Positions 1-8,234 of a stretch of DNA of 64,000 nucleotides are shown in pieces. A model generated the notes under the pieces. That model worked only from the letters and a program-made list of their open reading frames with translations. It was not told the DNA's origin and made no database searches. A program made the translations under genes and the position numbers. This DNA comes from Streptomyces dysideae (lineage in GTDB: Bacteria > Actinomycetota > Actinomycetes > Streptomycetales > Streptomycetaceae), in the NCBI RefSeq assembly GCF_001514305.1, contig NZ_KQ949095.1:62001-126000 (forward strand). The letters run 5' to 3'. Each line of letters begins with the position of its first letter. Positions within the stretch are counted from its first letter, which is position 1.

Positions 1-524
1 CCGCCGGGGAGATCGTGCTGTTCGACCGCAGCTGGTACAACCGGGCCGGCGTCGAGCATGTGATGGGCTTCTGCACCAAGGAGGAGTACCAGCTGTTCCT
101 GCGGCAGTGCCCCATCTTCGAACGGATGCTCGTCGAGGACGGGATCCTGCTGCGCAAGTACTGGTTCTCGGTGAGCGACACCGAGCAGCAGGAACGCTTC
201 CGGCGCCGCCTGGAGGATCCCCTGCGGCGCTGGAAGCTGTCCGGGATGGACCTGGAGTCGATCACCCGCTGGGAGGCGTACTCCCGGGCCAAGGACGAGA
301 TGATGGTGCACACCGACATCACCGAGGCGCCCTGGTACGTCGTGGAGAGCGACGACAAGCGCCGGGCCCGGCTGAACATGATCGCGCACCTCCTGGAGTC
401 GGTGCCCTACCACGAGGTGCCGCCGACGGTGCTGGAGCTGCCGGAGCGGCCGCCGTCGACCGGCTACGAGCGCCCGCCGCGCGATCTGCAGACCTACGTC
501 CCCGATCACGCGGCGCGCCTGTAA
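1..524 (+). CDS. ppk2: Polyphosphate kinase 2 family protein, C-terminal part (5' end outside window)
   Basis: The frame is open from the window edge to TAA at 522-524, so only the last ~173 residues are seen. PPK2 enzymes move phosphate between inorganic polyphosphate and nucleotides in the cytoplasm. The edge already carries the family block FDRSWYNRAGVEHVMGF (Walker-B-type Asp with the following Arg/Ser). The lid segment RKYWFSVSDTEQQERF, the RWKLSGMDLESI block and the C-terminal APWYVVESDDKRRAR follow in family order, then a short proline-rich tail. It converges on a USP gene with only 14 bases between stops. Family assignment is firm. Whether it favours ATP or GTP synthesis, or AMP/GMP phosphorylation, cannot be told from this part. 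Confidence 0.93.
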   Translation, partial: AGEIVLFDRSWYNRAGVEHVMGFCTKEEYQLFLRQCPIFERMLVEDGILLRKYWFSVSDTEQQERFRRRLEDPLRRWKLSGMDLESITRWEAYSRAKDEMMVHTDITEAPWYVVESDDKRRARLNMIAHLLESVPYHEVPPTVLELPERPPSTGYERPPRDLQTYVPDHAARL

Positions 525-538
525 GCCGGTCACGGCCC

Positions 539-1411
539 TCACGCCTCGTGCGGTACGACGACCACCGGGCAGGCCGAGTGGTGCAGTGCCGTGTGGGCGA
601 CCCTGCCGAGCTGGAGCCCGAAGTGCCCGCCGTGCCGCCTGGCCCCGACGACCAGCAGGTCGGCGCGGTGCGAGAGGTCGACCAGCACCCGGCGGGCGTG
701 GCCCTCGACGATCCGGCTGTGCACCTCGACGTCGGGCGGGGCGTCCCGCAGGGCCTCGGCGAGGGTCTCCTCGGCCTGCTGCTCGTGCAGCCGGGCCGGG
801 GCGTCGGCGAGCAGCGGGTGGTCGGTGGTCTCGTGCGCGGGGCACCGCCAGGCCCGTACGGCCTCCAGGGGCACCCCGCGGCGCCGGGCCTCCTCGAAGG
901 CGAACCGGACCACGGCTGAGTCCTTGGGGTCGGCTCCGACGCCCACCACGACCCGGCCGTGCACCGGGGGCGTCGCCTGGTTGTCGTGGCTGCCGCGCAG
1001 CACGATCACCGGGCAGTCGGCGTTCGCGGCCACCGCCAGGCTGACCGAGCCGAGCAGCCGTTCGGTGATGCCGCTGCGGCCGCGGGTGCCCACGACCAGC
1101 GCACCGGCGTGCCGGCCCTCACGCACCAGGGCGTACTCGGGCTCTTCGAACACCACGTCGGCGGAGACCTCCAGGCCGGGCTGCCGGGCGCGGGCGCGCC
1201 GGGCGGCACCGGTGACGACGTCCTGGGGCGACACCTCCGAGGGCTGCTTGCCGAGGTCCCGGGCGAGGGCCGCGCCCTCGTAGCGCTCCCACAGGCAGGC
1301 GTACACCAGGCGCAGCCGCACGCCGCGCAGGACGGCCTCGTCGGCGGCCCAGTCCACGGCGCGCAGGCTCGGTTCGGAGCCGTCGACGCCCACGATCAGG
1401 GGCAGGTCCAT
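539..1411 (-). CDS. Tandem universal stress protein (USP)
   Basis: 290 residues, two USP domains. Each begins with a beta strand and Asp: IVGVDGSEPS near residue 5, VVVGVGADPKDS near 150. Domain 1 keeps the ATP-binding pattern G-2x-G-9x-G-S (GTRGRSGITERLLGS). In domain 2 the matching stretch reads GARRHGGHFGLQLGRV, which lacks the second Gly, so nucleotide binding there is doubtful. It is the last gene of a USP-adh-USP operon; its ATG is 5 bases past the adh stop, with a GGGGAGGTGA ribosome site inside adh. USPs of this type are hypoxia/dormancy proteins in Mycobacterium; the exact role is unknown. Confidence 0.93.
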   Translation of the reverse strand: MDLPLIVGVDGSEPSLRAVDWAADEAVLRGVRLRLVYACLWERYEGAALARDLGKQPSEVSPQDVVTGAARRARARQPGLEVSADVVFEEPEYALVREGRHAGALVVGTRGRSGITERLLGSVSLAVAANADCPVIVLRGSHDNQATPPVHGRVVVGVGADPKDSAVVRFAFEEARRRGVPLEAVRAWRCPAHETTDHPLLADAPARLHEQQAEETLAEALRDAPPDVEVHSRIVEGHARRVLVDLSHRADLLVVGARRHGGHFGLQLGRVAHTALHHSACPVVVVPHEA

Positions 1412-1416
1412 GATCG

Positions 1417-2439
1417 TCACCTCCCCGCGCCCAGGTCGAAGACGATGCGGGCCTTGACCTGGCCGCGCAGCACGTCGTCGATGGACTCGTTGACGGAGTC
1501 CAGCGGGCGGGTCTCGCAGATGACCCTGGTACGGCCGGCCGCGTGCAGCTGGAAGACCTCGGCGAGGTCCTGCCGGGTGCCGACGATGGAGCCGATCACC
1601 GAGGTGCCGTTGAGGACGGTGTCGAAGATCGGGACCTGCACGGTGCCGTGCGCGGGCAGCGCGACCATGACCAGCTTGCCGCCGCGCCGCAGCCCGGAGT
1701 TGACGGCGGCGAAGGCGTTCTCGTTCACGGCGAGGGCGATCGCCGCGTGGGCTCCGCCGTACCGCTTGAGGACCTCGCCGACGTCGTGCTTGCGGGCGTC
1801 GATGGTGAAGTCGGCGCCGAGTTCCGCGGCGAGTTCGAGCTTCTCGTCGGTGACGTCGATGGCGGCGACGGTGGCTCCGGCGATCTTGGCGTACTGCACG
1901 GCCAGGTGGCCGAGCCCGCCGACTCCGGAGATCGCGACGAGCTGGGTGGGCTTGACGTCGGCGACCTTGAGCGCCTTGTACGTGGTGACGCCGGCGCAGG
2001 TCAGCGGGGCGGCCTCGACGGCGGTGACGCCCTGCGGGACGGGCTGGGCGTAGTCGGCCCAGGCCAGCATCTTCTCGGCGTATCCGCCGTCGCAGCCGTA
2101 GCCGGTGTTGATCTGCTGCTCGCACAGCGTCTCCCAGCCGGACAGGCAGTGCTCGCACCGCCCGCAGGCCTTGCCGAGCCACGGCACGGCGACCCGCTGG
2201 CCGATGCTCAGGTGGGTGACGCCGTCGCCGAGCTTCTCGACGAGGCCGACGCCCTCGTGGCCGGGCACGAACGGCGGGTTCGGCCTGACCGGCCAGTCGC
2301 CGTGCGCGGCGTGGATGTCGGTGTGGCACAGGCCGGAGGCCTCGACCCGGACACGGACCTGTCCGGGGCCGGGCTCGGGGTCGGGGCGCTCCTCGATGAC
2401 AAGGGGCGCGCCGAACTCTCGTACGACCGCTGCCTTCAT
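1417..2439 (-). CDS. Zinc-dependent alcohol dehydrogenase, AdhP type
   Basis: 340 residues, medium-chain dehydrogenase/reductase that interconverts primary alcohols and aldehydes with NAD(H). Visible ligands: catalytic Cys and His in GLCHTDIHAAHGDW and GHEGVG, structural zinc Cys set in CGRCEHCLSGWETLC, and Rossmann motif GVGGLG near residue 175. The start MKAAVVREFG has GAGGAG nine bases upstream. Middle gene of an operon, 25 bases after the preceding USP gene. A paralogue of the same type lies at 42567-43580, so the island encodes two. A fermentative role, recycling NADH by reducing acetaldehyde, is inference. Confidence 0.93.
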   Translation of the reverse strand: MKAAVVREFGAPLVIEERPDPEPGPGQVRVRVEASGLCHTDIHAAHGDWPVRPNPPFVPGHEGVGLVEKLGDGVTHLSIGQRVAVPWLGKACGRCEHCLSGWETLCEQQINTGYGCDGGYAEKMLAWADYAQPVPQGVTAVEAAPLTCAGVTTYKALKVADVKPTQLVAISGVGGLGHLAVQYAKIAGATVAAIDVTDEKLELAAELGADFTIDARKHDVGEVLKRYGGAHAAIALAVNENAFAAVNSGLRRGGKLVMVALPAHGTVQVPIFDTVLNGTSVIGSIVGTRQDLAEVFQLHAAGRTRVICETRPLDSVNESIDDVLRGQVKARIVFDLGAGR

Positions 2440-2464
2440 GGGGTCAACTCCTCGGTTCCAGGTG

Positions 2465-3370
2465 TCAGTTGTGGGCAACGACCGCTACGGGGGCCGTGGC
2501 GTGGTGCAGGACGGCGTGGGTGACGGGGCCGATGTGGGCGCCGAACGGGCTGCGGCGGATCCGGCGGCCGACGACGACCAGGGAGGACTCGCGGGCGGCG
2601 TCCACCAGCTGGTAGGCCGGGCTGCCGGACCGGGACTCCTCGGTGACCTCGACGTTCGGGTACTTCTGGCGCCAGGGGCGCAGGGCCTCGGTGAGGGCGA
2701 CGGCCTGCTGCCGGGAGATCTCGTCGTGCAGCTCCAGGTCGGCGGAGAGGCCGTAGACGTAGTACGGCGGCAGGTTCCAGCCGTGGATCACGCGCAGGCC
2801 GGTCCCGCGGCGGGCGGCCGCCTCGAAGGCGAACTCGATCACCGTGTCGTCGGGGCTCGCCGCGTCCAGGCCGACGACGACGGGCCGGTAGGGCGTGGCG
2901 GCCGACGGGATGCCCGCCGGGTCGGTCTGGTGCTCGTCGGCGGCCTGTTCTCCGGCGCGGACGAGGACGACGGGCCGTTCGGTGTGCGCCACGACGGACT
3001 GGCCGACGGAGCCGACCAGAAAACCGCCGAAGCCGCTGAGCCCGCGGGAGCCGAGGACGAGCAGTTCGGCGTCCTCGGCCGCCTTGGTCAGGGCGTCGGC
3101 GGAGCCGCCGGTCCGCTGCTCCACGGTCACCTCGACGCCGGGGTGGCGCAGCCTGATCCCCTCGGCGGCCTCGCGGGGAATCCGCTCGCTCCAGTGCTGC
3201 TGCGTCTCGGCGCCGAGCAGCGGGGCCTGCGCCATGGGTTCCGGGACGGGCTCCCACACGTGGACGATCTTCATCGGCAGGCCGCGCAGCTTCGCCTCGC
3301 GGGCCGCCCACTCGGCCGCGGCCCGGCTTTCGGGCGAGCCGTCGAGACCTGCGACAACAGTGCGGACCAT
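2465..3370 (-). CDS. Tandem universal stress protein
   Basis: 301 residues. Domain 1 starts VVAGLDGSPES and carries a canonical nucleotide loop GSRGLSGFGGFLVGS. Domain 2 starts VVVGLDAASPDD and ends with a degenerate loop, GRRIRRSPFGAHIGPV. The pre-loop block RPWRQKYPNVEV is typical of domain 2 in this family. It leads the operon USP-adh-USP. ATG is preceded by AGGAGG, and two palindromic boxes lie 63 and 83 bases upstream (3433-3446 and 3453-3466), suggesting DevR-type control of all three genes. Confidence 0.93.
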   Translation of the reverse strand: MVRTVVAGLDGSPESRAAAEWAAREAKLRGLPMKIVHVWEPVPEPMAQAPLLGAETQQHWSERIPREAAEGIRLRHPGVEVTVEQRTGGSADALTKAAEDAELLVLGSRGLSGFGGFLVGSVGQSVVAHTERPVVLVRAGEQAADEHQTDPAGIPSAATPYRPVVVGLDAASPDDTVIEFAFEAAARRGTGLRVIHGWNLPPYYVYGLSADLELHDEISRQQAVALTEALRPWRQKYPNVEVTEESRSGSPAYQLVDAARESSLVVVGRRIRRSPFGAHIGPVTHAVLHHATAPVAVVAHN

Positions 3371-3432
3371 GGTGGTGCCTCCTGATCGGGGATCGGTGTC
3401 CAGCGTCGGTTCGGGGTGGGTGTCAGGTGCAG

Positions 3433-3446
3433 GGGCCGCAGGTCCC
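3433..3446. promoter_or_regulatory. DevR/OsdR-like box, variant
   Basis: GGGCCGCAGGTCCC, a near-palindrome 63 bases upstream of the USP start at 3370. It forms a pair with the perfect box at 3453, with centres 20 bases apart. Confidence 0.55.
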
Positions 3447-3452
3447 CTGCCG

Positions 3453-3466
3453 GGGCCGACCGGCCC
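3453..3466. promoter_or_regulatory. DevR/OsdR-like box, perfect
   Basis: GGGCCGACCGGCCC: both hexamers match the GGGCCG-NN-CGGCCC consensus seen across this window. It lies 83 bases upstream of the USP-adh-USP operon start. Confidence 0.7.
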
Positions 3467-3479
3467 AGCGGGCGTGCGC

Positions 3480-3506
3480 GGCGGGCCCCGGGGCGGGGGG
3501 CCCGCC
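3480..3506 (-). terminator. Stem-loop downstream of doxX
   Basis: Ten-base GC arms (GGCGGGCCCC at 3480-3489, GGGGCCCGCC at 3497-3506) around a 7-base loop, 14 bases past the doxX stop on the minus strand. No clear T-run follows, as is common in Streptomyces. It probably separates doxX from the USP operon promoter. Confidence 0.55.
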
Positions 3507-3519
3507 GTGCCTTCCGCGG

Positions 3520-4149
3520 TCAGCGCAGCCAGGGGTTGCGACTGACGAAGGAGATCCGGGCCCATGCCCTGCCGAGTCCCCAGGTGGCGCCGGCGGACAC
3601 GGCGGCCAGGGCGATCAGGACGACGGCGTAGACGACGTGGTACTCGGCGAACGGGTTGGTCGACATGCTCGGCGACCCGTCGGAGAGGTGCTTGGCGGGC
3701 GGCCACTCGGCGATCCACATCAGCGCCATCATGGCGGTGCCGGCCACGGCCGCGAGCCGCAGCCCGATGCCGAGGGTGACCGCGAGTCCGACGCCGAGCA
3801 GGCCGAGCATGAACAGCCAGTTCGCCCAGGCCGCCCCGGCCCAGTCGTGGAAGGTGGACTCCATCGGCCCGGCGGCCACTCCGCTGAGGAAGCCCTTGGT
3901 CGGCGAGCCGCCGTCGATCCAGCCGTTGCCGGACCGGGTGGCGTAGCCGAAGCCGAAGGTCTTGTCGAGGAAGGCCCACAGGAAGATGAACCCGGTCAGC
4001 AGACGCAGGGTCGCGAACGCGTAGGCCGCGGTGGCGGTGGTGGCGGCGACCTCCGGCACGGCGCCGTCGGAGACGGACGCGGGCCGGTTCCTGCGGAGCG
4101 ACGGCAGGTGGAACCCGTGGCTCCGGTGAGGGTGCTCGTGCACGGCCAT
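3520..4149 (-). CDS. DoxX family integral membrane protein
   Basis: 209 residues. A soluble, His-rich N-terminus (MAVHEHPHRSHGFHLPS) is followed by about four hydrophobic segments: LRLLTGFIFLWAFLDK, LFMLGLLGVGLAVTLG, LAAVAGTAMMALMWIA and VVYAVVLIALAAVSAG. The FLWAFLDKTFGFGY block is typical of DoxX/DoxD-like proteins, some of which belong to thiosulfate:quinone oxidoreductases or to redox stress complexes. Single-gene unit with a box (GGGCTGAACGGCCC) 95 bases upstream and a stem-loop after the stop. The substrate cannot be deduced. Confidence 0.85.
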   Translation of the reverse strand: MAVHEHPHRSHGFHLPSLRRNRPASVSDGAVPEVAATTATAAYAFATLRLLTGFIFLWAFLDKTFGFGYATRSGNGWIDGGSPTKGFLSGVAAGPMESTFHDWAGAAWANWLFMLGLLGVGLAVTLGIGLRLAAVAGTAMMALMWIAEWPPAKHLSDGSPSMSTNPFAEYHVVYAVVLIALAAVSAGATWGLGRAWARISFVSRNPWLR

Positions 4150-4243
4150 GATGGTGATCCCTTCAGGACGGATTCCTTGGGTGCACGACTCACTCTGGAG
4201 GCGCGGGACGGCTCCCGCCGGATGCCGAAGGTCGGCGGCCGTG

Positions 4244-4257
4244 GGGCTGAACGGCCC
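4244..4257. promoter_or_regulatory. DevR/OsdR-like box upstream of doxX
   Basis: GGGCTGAACGGCCC, one mismatch in twelve consensus positions, 95 bases upstream of the doxX ATG. Confidence 0.6.
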
Positions 4258-4479
4258 CTTCCACGGGACCTGTCGGACCGGTCGGCCTGGGGGCGGGCGT
4301 GCGGGGTGCGTCCTGAGGTCAGGGGGTGGGTGGAGCTCCGTGACGCAGGGGCCGGGCGGGCAAGCCTCGGAGGCGCCCTCGCGTGACGGCCGGGATCACC
4401 GTGCTGGGGCCCCTGCTGAGGCTCGCGGCCGAGCCTGACCGGCCGGCCCCGTCGAGGGGCTGATGCCGGCGTGGCCGGG

Positions 4480-4965
4480 ATGCGCGACGTGGACGACTGT
4501 GTCCGCGGGCCCGCGCCAACCCCGGGTTGCTCGTCCACCGCTACGGCTCCCCGCCTGTTCCCGCAGGACTTCCGCCGCCGTGCCCTGGCCGCCGTCGACG
4601 AACAGAGCGGCCCGGTCCGCTGGTTCGTTCTGAACACGGAGGCGAACGTCGAGGTGGACATCACCGCCCGGGACTCGGTCGACGCGAGGTGCGCTCGGGG
4701 GCGGGGGGCGCGGGCGGCTGCGCGGGCGCGGGCACCTGGGCGGCGGGCTGAGCCGGGCCCTGGGCCGCCGCGAGCCGGCCCGGCGCGCGATCGTCTTCGC
4801 GTCGGCCCGGGTGAAGCAGGATCTGCTGGACGACCTGGCGGCGCACGATCCGGCCGACTCGGTGGGCCGGGAGCCGATCTTCTCCACGCTGCCCACGGCC
4901 GTGGCCGCGTACCGGGCGGGGAGCCGCGACGGTCGCTGGGCGGCGACCGTCCCGGGGCGGCGACC
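4480..4965 (+). pseudogene. SulP-type transporter relic (C-terminal STAS domain)
   Basis: Pieces of a STAS domain from a SulP-family anion transporter appear in order but in shifting frames: PGLLVHRYGSP from about 4521, FRRRALAAVDEQSGPVRWF and VLNTEANVEVDIT from 4567, then IVFASARVKQDLLDDL and REPIFSTLPTAVAAYR from about 4791. At least two frame changes separate them, and the whole membrane domain is absent. No start or ribosome site is convincing. This explains most of the 820-base gap between doxX and arcC. It is a decayed remnant, not a gene. Confidence 0.75.
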
Positions 4966-4969
4966 GCCT

Positions 4970-5902
4970 TCAGGCGACCGGCAGATCAGGGCGTACGAGG
5001 GTGCCTGAGCGGCCGTGCACGATCTCGTACGCCGCGTCCAGGGCGCCGATCGCGGCGAGTTCGCCGGTGTTCTCGACGAACCGGGCGGCTGCCTCTGCCT
5101 TGGGGCCCATCGAGGCGTCGGGGTAGTGGGCGTCGCGGAGTTCGGTGGGGGTGACGTCGAGGACGGCCCGCTGGTCGAGGGTGCCGTAGCCGGCGTAGAC
5201 GTTCGGGACGTCGGTGAGGACGAGCAGGAAGTCGGCCTTGAGTTCCTCGGCGAGCAGGGCGGCGGCGAGGTCCTTGTCGACGACCGCCTCGACGCCGCGC
5301 AGCGCGCCGGTGGCCCAGTCGGAGACGACCGGGATCCCGCCGCCGCCCGCGCAGACCGCCACGGTCCCCATCTCGAGCAGCACGCGGACGGTGTCGGACT
5401 CCAGGATCCGCTCGGGCGCGGGCGCGGGGACCCGGCGCCGCCAGCCGTCGTTGTCCTCGGCGTCTTCGGCCAGGTGCCAGCCGTGCTTGGCGGCGAGGAA
5501 GTGGGCCAGCTTGCGGGAGTATGCCGGTCCGACGGGCACGGTGGGCCGTCCGAAGGCCGGATCGTCGGCCTGTACCTGGGTGTGGGTGAGCAGATTGACG
5601 ACCCGGCGCCCGGGCAGCACGTCCCGCAGGGCGCGCACCAGGAGGGTGCCGATCACGCCCTGGGTCTGGGCGCCGAGCAGGTCCAGCGGGTAGGGGGCGT
5701 TGAGCGAGGGGTCGGCGGTGCTCTCGGCGGCGAGCAGGTCGAGCTGGGGTGCGTTGCCGTGGGTGACGACGAGTTCGTGCTCGTGGGCGAGGGCCGCGAC
5801 CGCGGTGGCGACCCGGACGATGTTCGTCCGCTGGATGTCCGCGTCGGGGCGTTCCCCCCGGTGCAGCAGGGCGTTGCCCCCGAGGGAGACGACGATACGC
5901 AT
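4970..5902 (-). CDS. arcC: Carbamate kinase
   Basis: 310 residues, normal length for carbamate kinase of the amino acid kinase fold. It makes ATP from carbamoyl phosphate and ADP. Seen: N-terminal RIVVSLGGNALL, substrate-loop region VVTHGNAPQ, VCAGGGGIPV near residue 200, DKDLAAALLAEEL, LVLTDVPNVYAG and the C-terminal SMGPKAEAAARFVE. No arginine deiminase or ornithine carbamoyltransferase is nearby, so the carbamoyl phosphate source is outside the window. A box at 6025-6038 lies 123 bases upstream and could serve this gene as well as the divergent cNMP gene. Confidence 0.95.
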   Translation of the reverse strand: MRIVVSLGGNALLHRGERPDADIQRTNIVRVATAVAALAHEHELVVTHGNAPQLDLLAAESTADPSLNAPYPLDLLGAQTQGVIGTLLVRALRDVLPGRRVVNLLTHTQVQADDPAFGRPTVPVGPAYSRKLAHFLAAKHGWHLAEDAEDNDGWRRRVPAPAPERILESDTVRVLLEMGTVAVCAGGGGIPVVSDWATGALRGVEAVVDKDLAAALLAEELKADFLLVLTDVPNVYAGYGTLDQRAVLDVTPTELRDAHYPDASMGPKAEAAARFVENTGELAAIGALDAAYEIVHGRSGTLVRPDLPVA

Positions 5903-6024
5903 GGCTCAGCCCCTTTCGGCCGCGTGGTCCTCGGCGCCGGTGTCCGAACCCATCGAACGGCGCCCCGCTCGCCGGCACAGGGTCCTGAAGGGCACCGGCG
6001 GATCGCCGGCCGGCCCGGTCCCGG

Positions 6025-6038
6025 GGGCCGGGTGGCCC
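6025..6038. promoter_or_regulatory. DevR/OsdR-like box between arcC and cNMP-binding gene
   Basis: GGGCCGGGTGGCCC, one mismatch in the right half. 69 bases upstream of the ATG at 6107 and 123 bases upstream of arcC on the other strand. Confidence 0.55.
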
Positions 6039-6106
6039 CTGGCCCGGCCGGCGCCGCGTGCGCACGCTGATGGTGGTAGCTCCGTACGTCCCGCTGGAGG
6101 CACGCC

Positions 6107-6571
6107 ATGAACGCACCCGCAACGACGAGCATGCCGCGGGCGCTGCCTGCCGAGCACCGGGAGCGGCTGCTGCGGATCGCCCGGGAGGTGTCGTTCCCGC
6201 AGGGCGCCCGGCTGTTCGACGAGGGCGGTCATGCCGACCGGTTCTGGATCATCCGTACCGGCACGGTCGATCTCGACATGCGCGTGCCCGGCCGCCGGGC
6301 TGCGGTCATCGAGTCCCTCGGGCACAACGAACTCGTCGGCTGGTCCTGGCTGTACCCGCCGTACAGCTGGCATCTGGGCGCCGAGGCGGCCTCGCCGCTG
6401 CGGGCGTTCGAGTTCGACGCCACGGTCGTACGTGAGCTGTGCCGGCAGGATCCCGAGTTCGGCCGGAACATCGCCCGCTGGGTGGGCGAGGTCGTGGCCC
6501 ACCGGCTGCACGCGGCCCGCACCCGGCTGCTGGACCTGTACGCCCCCTACGGCAGCGGCAGCCGAGGCTGA
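6107..6571 (+). CDS. Stand-alone cyclic-nucleotide-binding domain protein (Crp-like, no HTH)
   Basis: 154 residues that form one cNMP-binding beta-barrel: PQGARLFDEGGHADRFWII near residue 30, then TGTVDLDMRVPGRRAAVIESLG and WSWLYPPYSWHLGAEA. It ends with a helix, VVAHRLHAARTRLLDLYAP. The DNA-binding domain of Crp/FNR is missing and the stop is well placed, so it is complete rather than truncated. It is followed 42 bases later by a CBS-BON gene, probably one operon under the box at 6025. Ligand and partner are unknown. A decayed copy of its C-terminus, again next to a CBS remnant, lies at 23701-23781. Confidence 0.88.
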   Translation: MNAPATTSMPRALPAEHRERLLRIAREVSFPQGARLFDEGGHADRFWIIRTGTVDLDMRVPGRRAAVIESLGHNELVGWSWLYPPYSWHLGAEAASPLRAFEFDATVVRELCRQDPEFGRNIARWVGEVVAHRLHAARTRLLDLYAPYGSGSRG

Positions 6572-6612
6572 CCGCCTCCGTGCCGGAAGGCCGAACCGAT
6601 CGAGGAGTCACC

Positions 6613-7248
6613 GTGCCCGGTTCCCCGCACATCGTGAGCGACGTGATGACGCGTGCCGTCGCCACCGTCGGTCGTGACGCCGCGTTCAAGGACATCGTGC
6701 GGACCATGCAGGACCGCAAGGTCAGTGCGCTGCCCGTGGTGGACGGCGGGCAGCGCGTCGTCGGGATCGTGTCCGAGGCCGATCTGCTGCCCAAGGAGGA
6801 GTTCCGGGACAGCGACCCCGACCGGTACACCCAGCTGCGCCGACTGTCCGACCTGGCGAAGGCCGGTTCGGTGACCGCGGACGAGCTGATGACCGCCCCC
6901 GCCCTCACCGTCCGGGCCGACGCGACCCTCGCGCAGGCGGCGCGGACCATGGCACGGGCCAGGGTCAAGCGGCTGCCGGTTGTCGACGAGGCGGGCCGGC
7001 TCGAGGGGGTCGTCAGCCGGGCCGACCTGCTGAAGGTGTTCCTGCGGGGCGACGAGGACATCGCGGAGGAGGTCCGGAGGGAGGTCGTCGCGTACCTCTT
7101 CCCGGGGCCGGGGTCGGCGGTGCGGGTCGAGGTCCGGGACGGTGTCGTACGGCTGGTCGGGCGAGTCCGGGACACGTCCCTGGTACCGGTGGCGGCGCGG
7201 CTGGTGCGGGCGGTGGAGGGAGTCGTGGACGTCGAGTTCCAGGTCTGA
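6613..7248 (+). CDS. CBS-pair and BON domain protein
   Basis: 211 residues from GTG with GAGGAG upstream. CBS 1 (VSDVMTRAVATVGRDAAF to GIVSEADLLPK), CBS 2 (ADELMTAPALTVRADATL to GVVSRADLLKVF), then a C-terminal BON domain (VRVEVRDGVVRLVGRVRD to EGVVDVEFQV). CBS pairs bind adenine nucleotides. The BON part may contact membranes or other proteins. Rv2626c, a CBS protein of the mycobacterial DevR regulon, is a functional analogue by context but lacks BON. Likely co-transcribed with the cNMP-binding gene. Confidence 0.92.
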   Translation: MPGSPHIVSDVMTRAVATVGRDAAFKDIVRTMQDRKVSALPVVDGGQRVVGIVSEADLLPKEEFRDSDPDRYTQLRRLSDLAKAGSVTADELMTAPALTVRADATLAQAARTMARARVKRLPVVDEAGRLEGVVSRADLLKVFLRGDEDIAEEVRREVVAYLFPGPGSAVRVEVRDGVVRLVGRVRDTSLVPVAARLVRAVEGVVDVEFQV

Positions 7249-7299
7249 GTCCGACGACCCCGCCTACGGAGGGCCCCGGGCGTGCCGCGGGCGCGAGTA

Positions 7300-7313
7300 G
7301 GGCCGGTCGGCCC
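7300..7313. promoter_or_regulatory. DevR/OsdR-like box, perfect, upstream of response regulator
   Basis: GGGCCGGTCGGCCC within the longer near-palindrome TAGGGCCGGTCGGCCCTA (7298-7315), 83 bases upstream of the response-regulator ATG. It suggests auto- or cross-regulation between the two DevR paralogues. Confidence 0.7.
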
Positions 7314-7395
7314 TAGTACGTCCGGCGCCGACGCGTCATGATCGTCGGCAGAGGCGGCCCGCAGTCCGTCGCTTCCCGGGGAACAAGGGGTCGAC

Positions 7396-8100
7396 ATGAC
7401 CGAGGCACGCACCTTCACGGCGCAGAACCCGATCCGGGTCTTTCTGCTGGACGACCACGAGGTCGTCCGGCGCGGTCTGTCCGACCTGCTGGACGCCGAG
7501 CCGGACATCTCCGTCGTCGGCGACGCCGAGAACGTCGAGCACGCGCTGGTCCGGGCCCCCGCCGTACGTCCGCACGTCGCCGTCCTCGACGTGCGGCTGC
7601 CGGACGGCGACGGCATCACGGTCTGCCGTGAGCTGCGCAGCCGGATGCCGGAGCTGGCGGTGCTGATGCTGACCTCGTTCGACGACGAGGACGCCCTGCT
7701 GGACGCGATCATGGCCGGGGCGTCGGGCTATGTGCTGAAGCAGATCAGGGGCTCGGACCTGGTTTCGGCGGTGCGCACCGTCGCCTCGGGCCAGTCGATG
7801 CTGGACCCGGCGACGACGGCCCGGCTGATGCGTTCGCTGCGTGCCGAGCCCGTCGAGGCACCGCCCGAGGCGCCGGAGCTGGCGGGGCTGTCCCCGCGGG
7901 AGAAGGAGATCCTCGCGCTGATCGGGGACGGTCTGACCAACCGTGAGATCGGCAAGCGGCTCTACCTGTCGGAGAAGACCGTCAAGAACCACATCTCCCG
8001 GCTGCTGGCGAAGCTGGGCGTGCAGCGGCGCGTGCAGGCCGCGGTGCTCGCCACGCACCTGGAGCAGCCCGAGCCGACGGGCGACCGTCCGGCGCGCTGA
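7396..8100 (+). CDS. NarL/DevR-type response regulator (paralogue 1)
   Basis: 234 residues. The receiver domain (FLLDDHEVVRRGL, phospho-acceptor Asp in AVLDVRLPDG near residue 65, switch Thr/Ser in MLTSFDD, Lys in YVLKQIRG) is followed by a LuxR-type HTH (LSPREKEILALIGDGLTN to EKTVKNHISRLLAKLG). It shares most of these blocks with the regulator at 49948-50640, so the two are close paralogues. No kinase lies beside it. The kinase at 46913-48643 is the only candidate in the window. A perfect box lies upstream. Confidence 0.95.
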   Translation: MTEARTFTAQNPIRVFLLDDHEVVRRGLSDLLDAEPDISVVGDAENVEHALVRAPAVRPHVAVLDVRLPDGDGITVCRELRSRMPELAVLMLTSFDDEDALLDAIMAGASGYVLKQIRGSDLVSAVRTVASGQSMLDPATTARLMRSLRAEPVEAPPEAPELAGLSPREKEILALIGDGLTNREIGKRLYLSEKTVKNHISRLLAKLGVQRRVQAAVLATHLEQPEPTGDRPAR

Positions 8101-8130
8101 GCCGCAACGGGGCCGTCCGGGCGGTCTGTT

Positions 8131-8144
8131 GGGCTGTACGGCCC
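8131..8144. promoter_or_regulatory. DevR/OsdR-like box upstream of nitroreductase 1
   Basis: GGGCTGTACGGCCC, one mismatch, 91 bases upstream of the ATG at 8235. Confidence 0.6.
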
Positions 8145-8234
8145 CTGCCGGACCGCTGCTGGGCGGGGCCAGGCTGGGCAGGGTCATCGTGCAGCCCCAC
8201 CGCCCCTTTCGGTGCGGGGCGGGGAGGAGCCATC

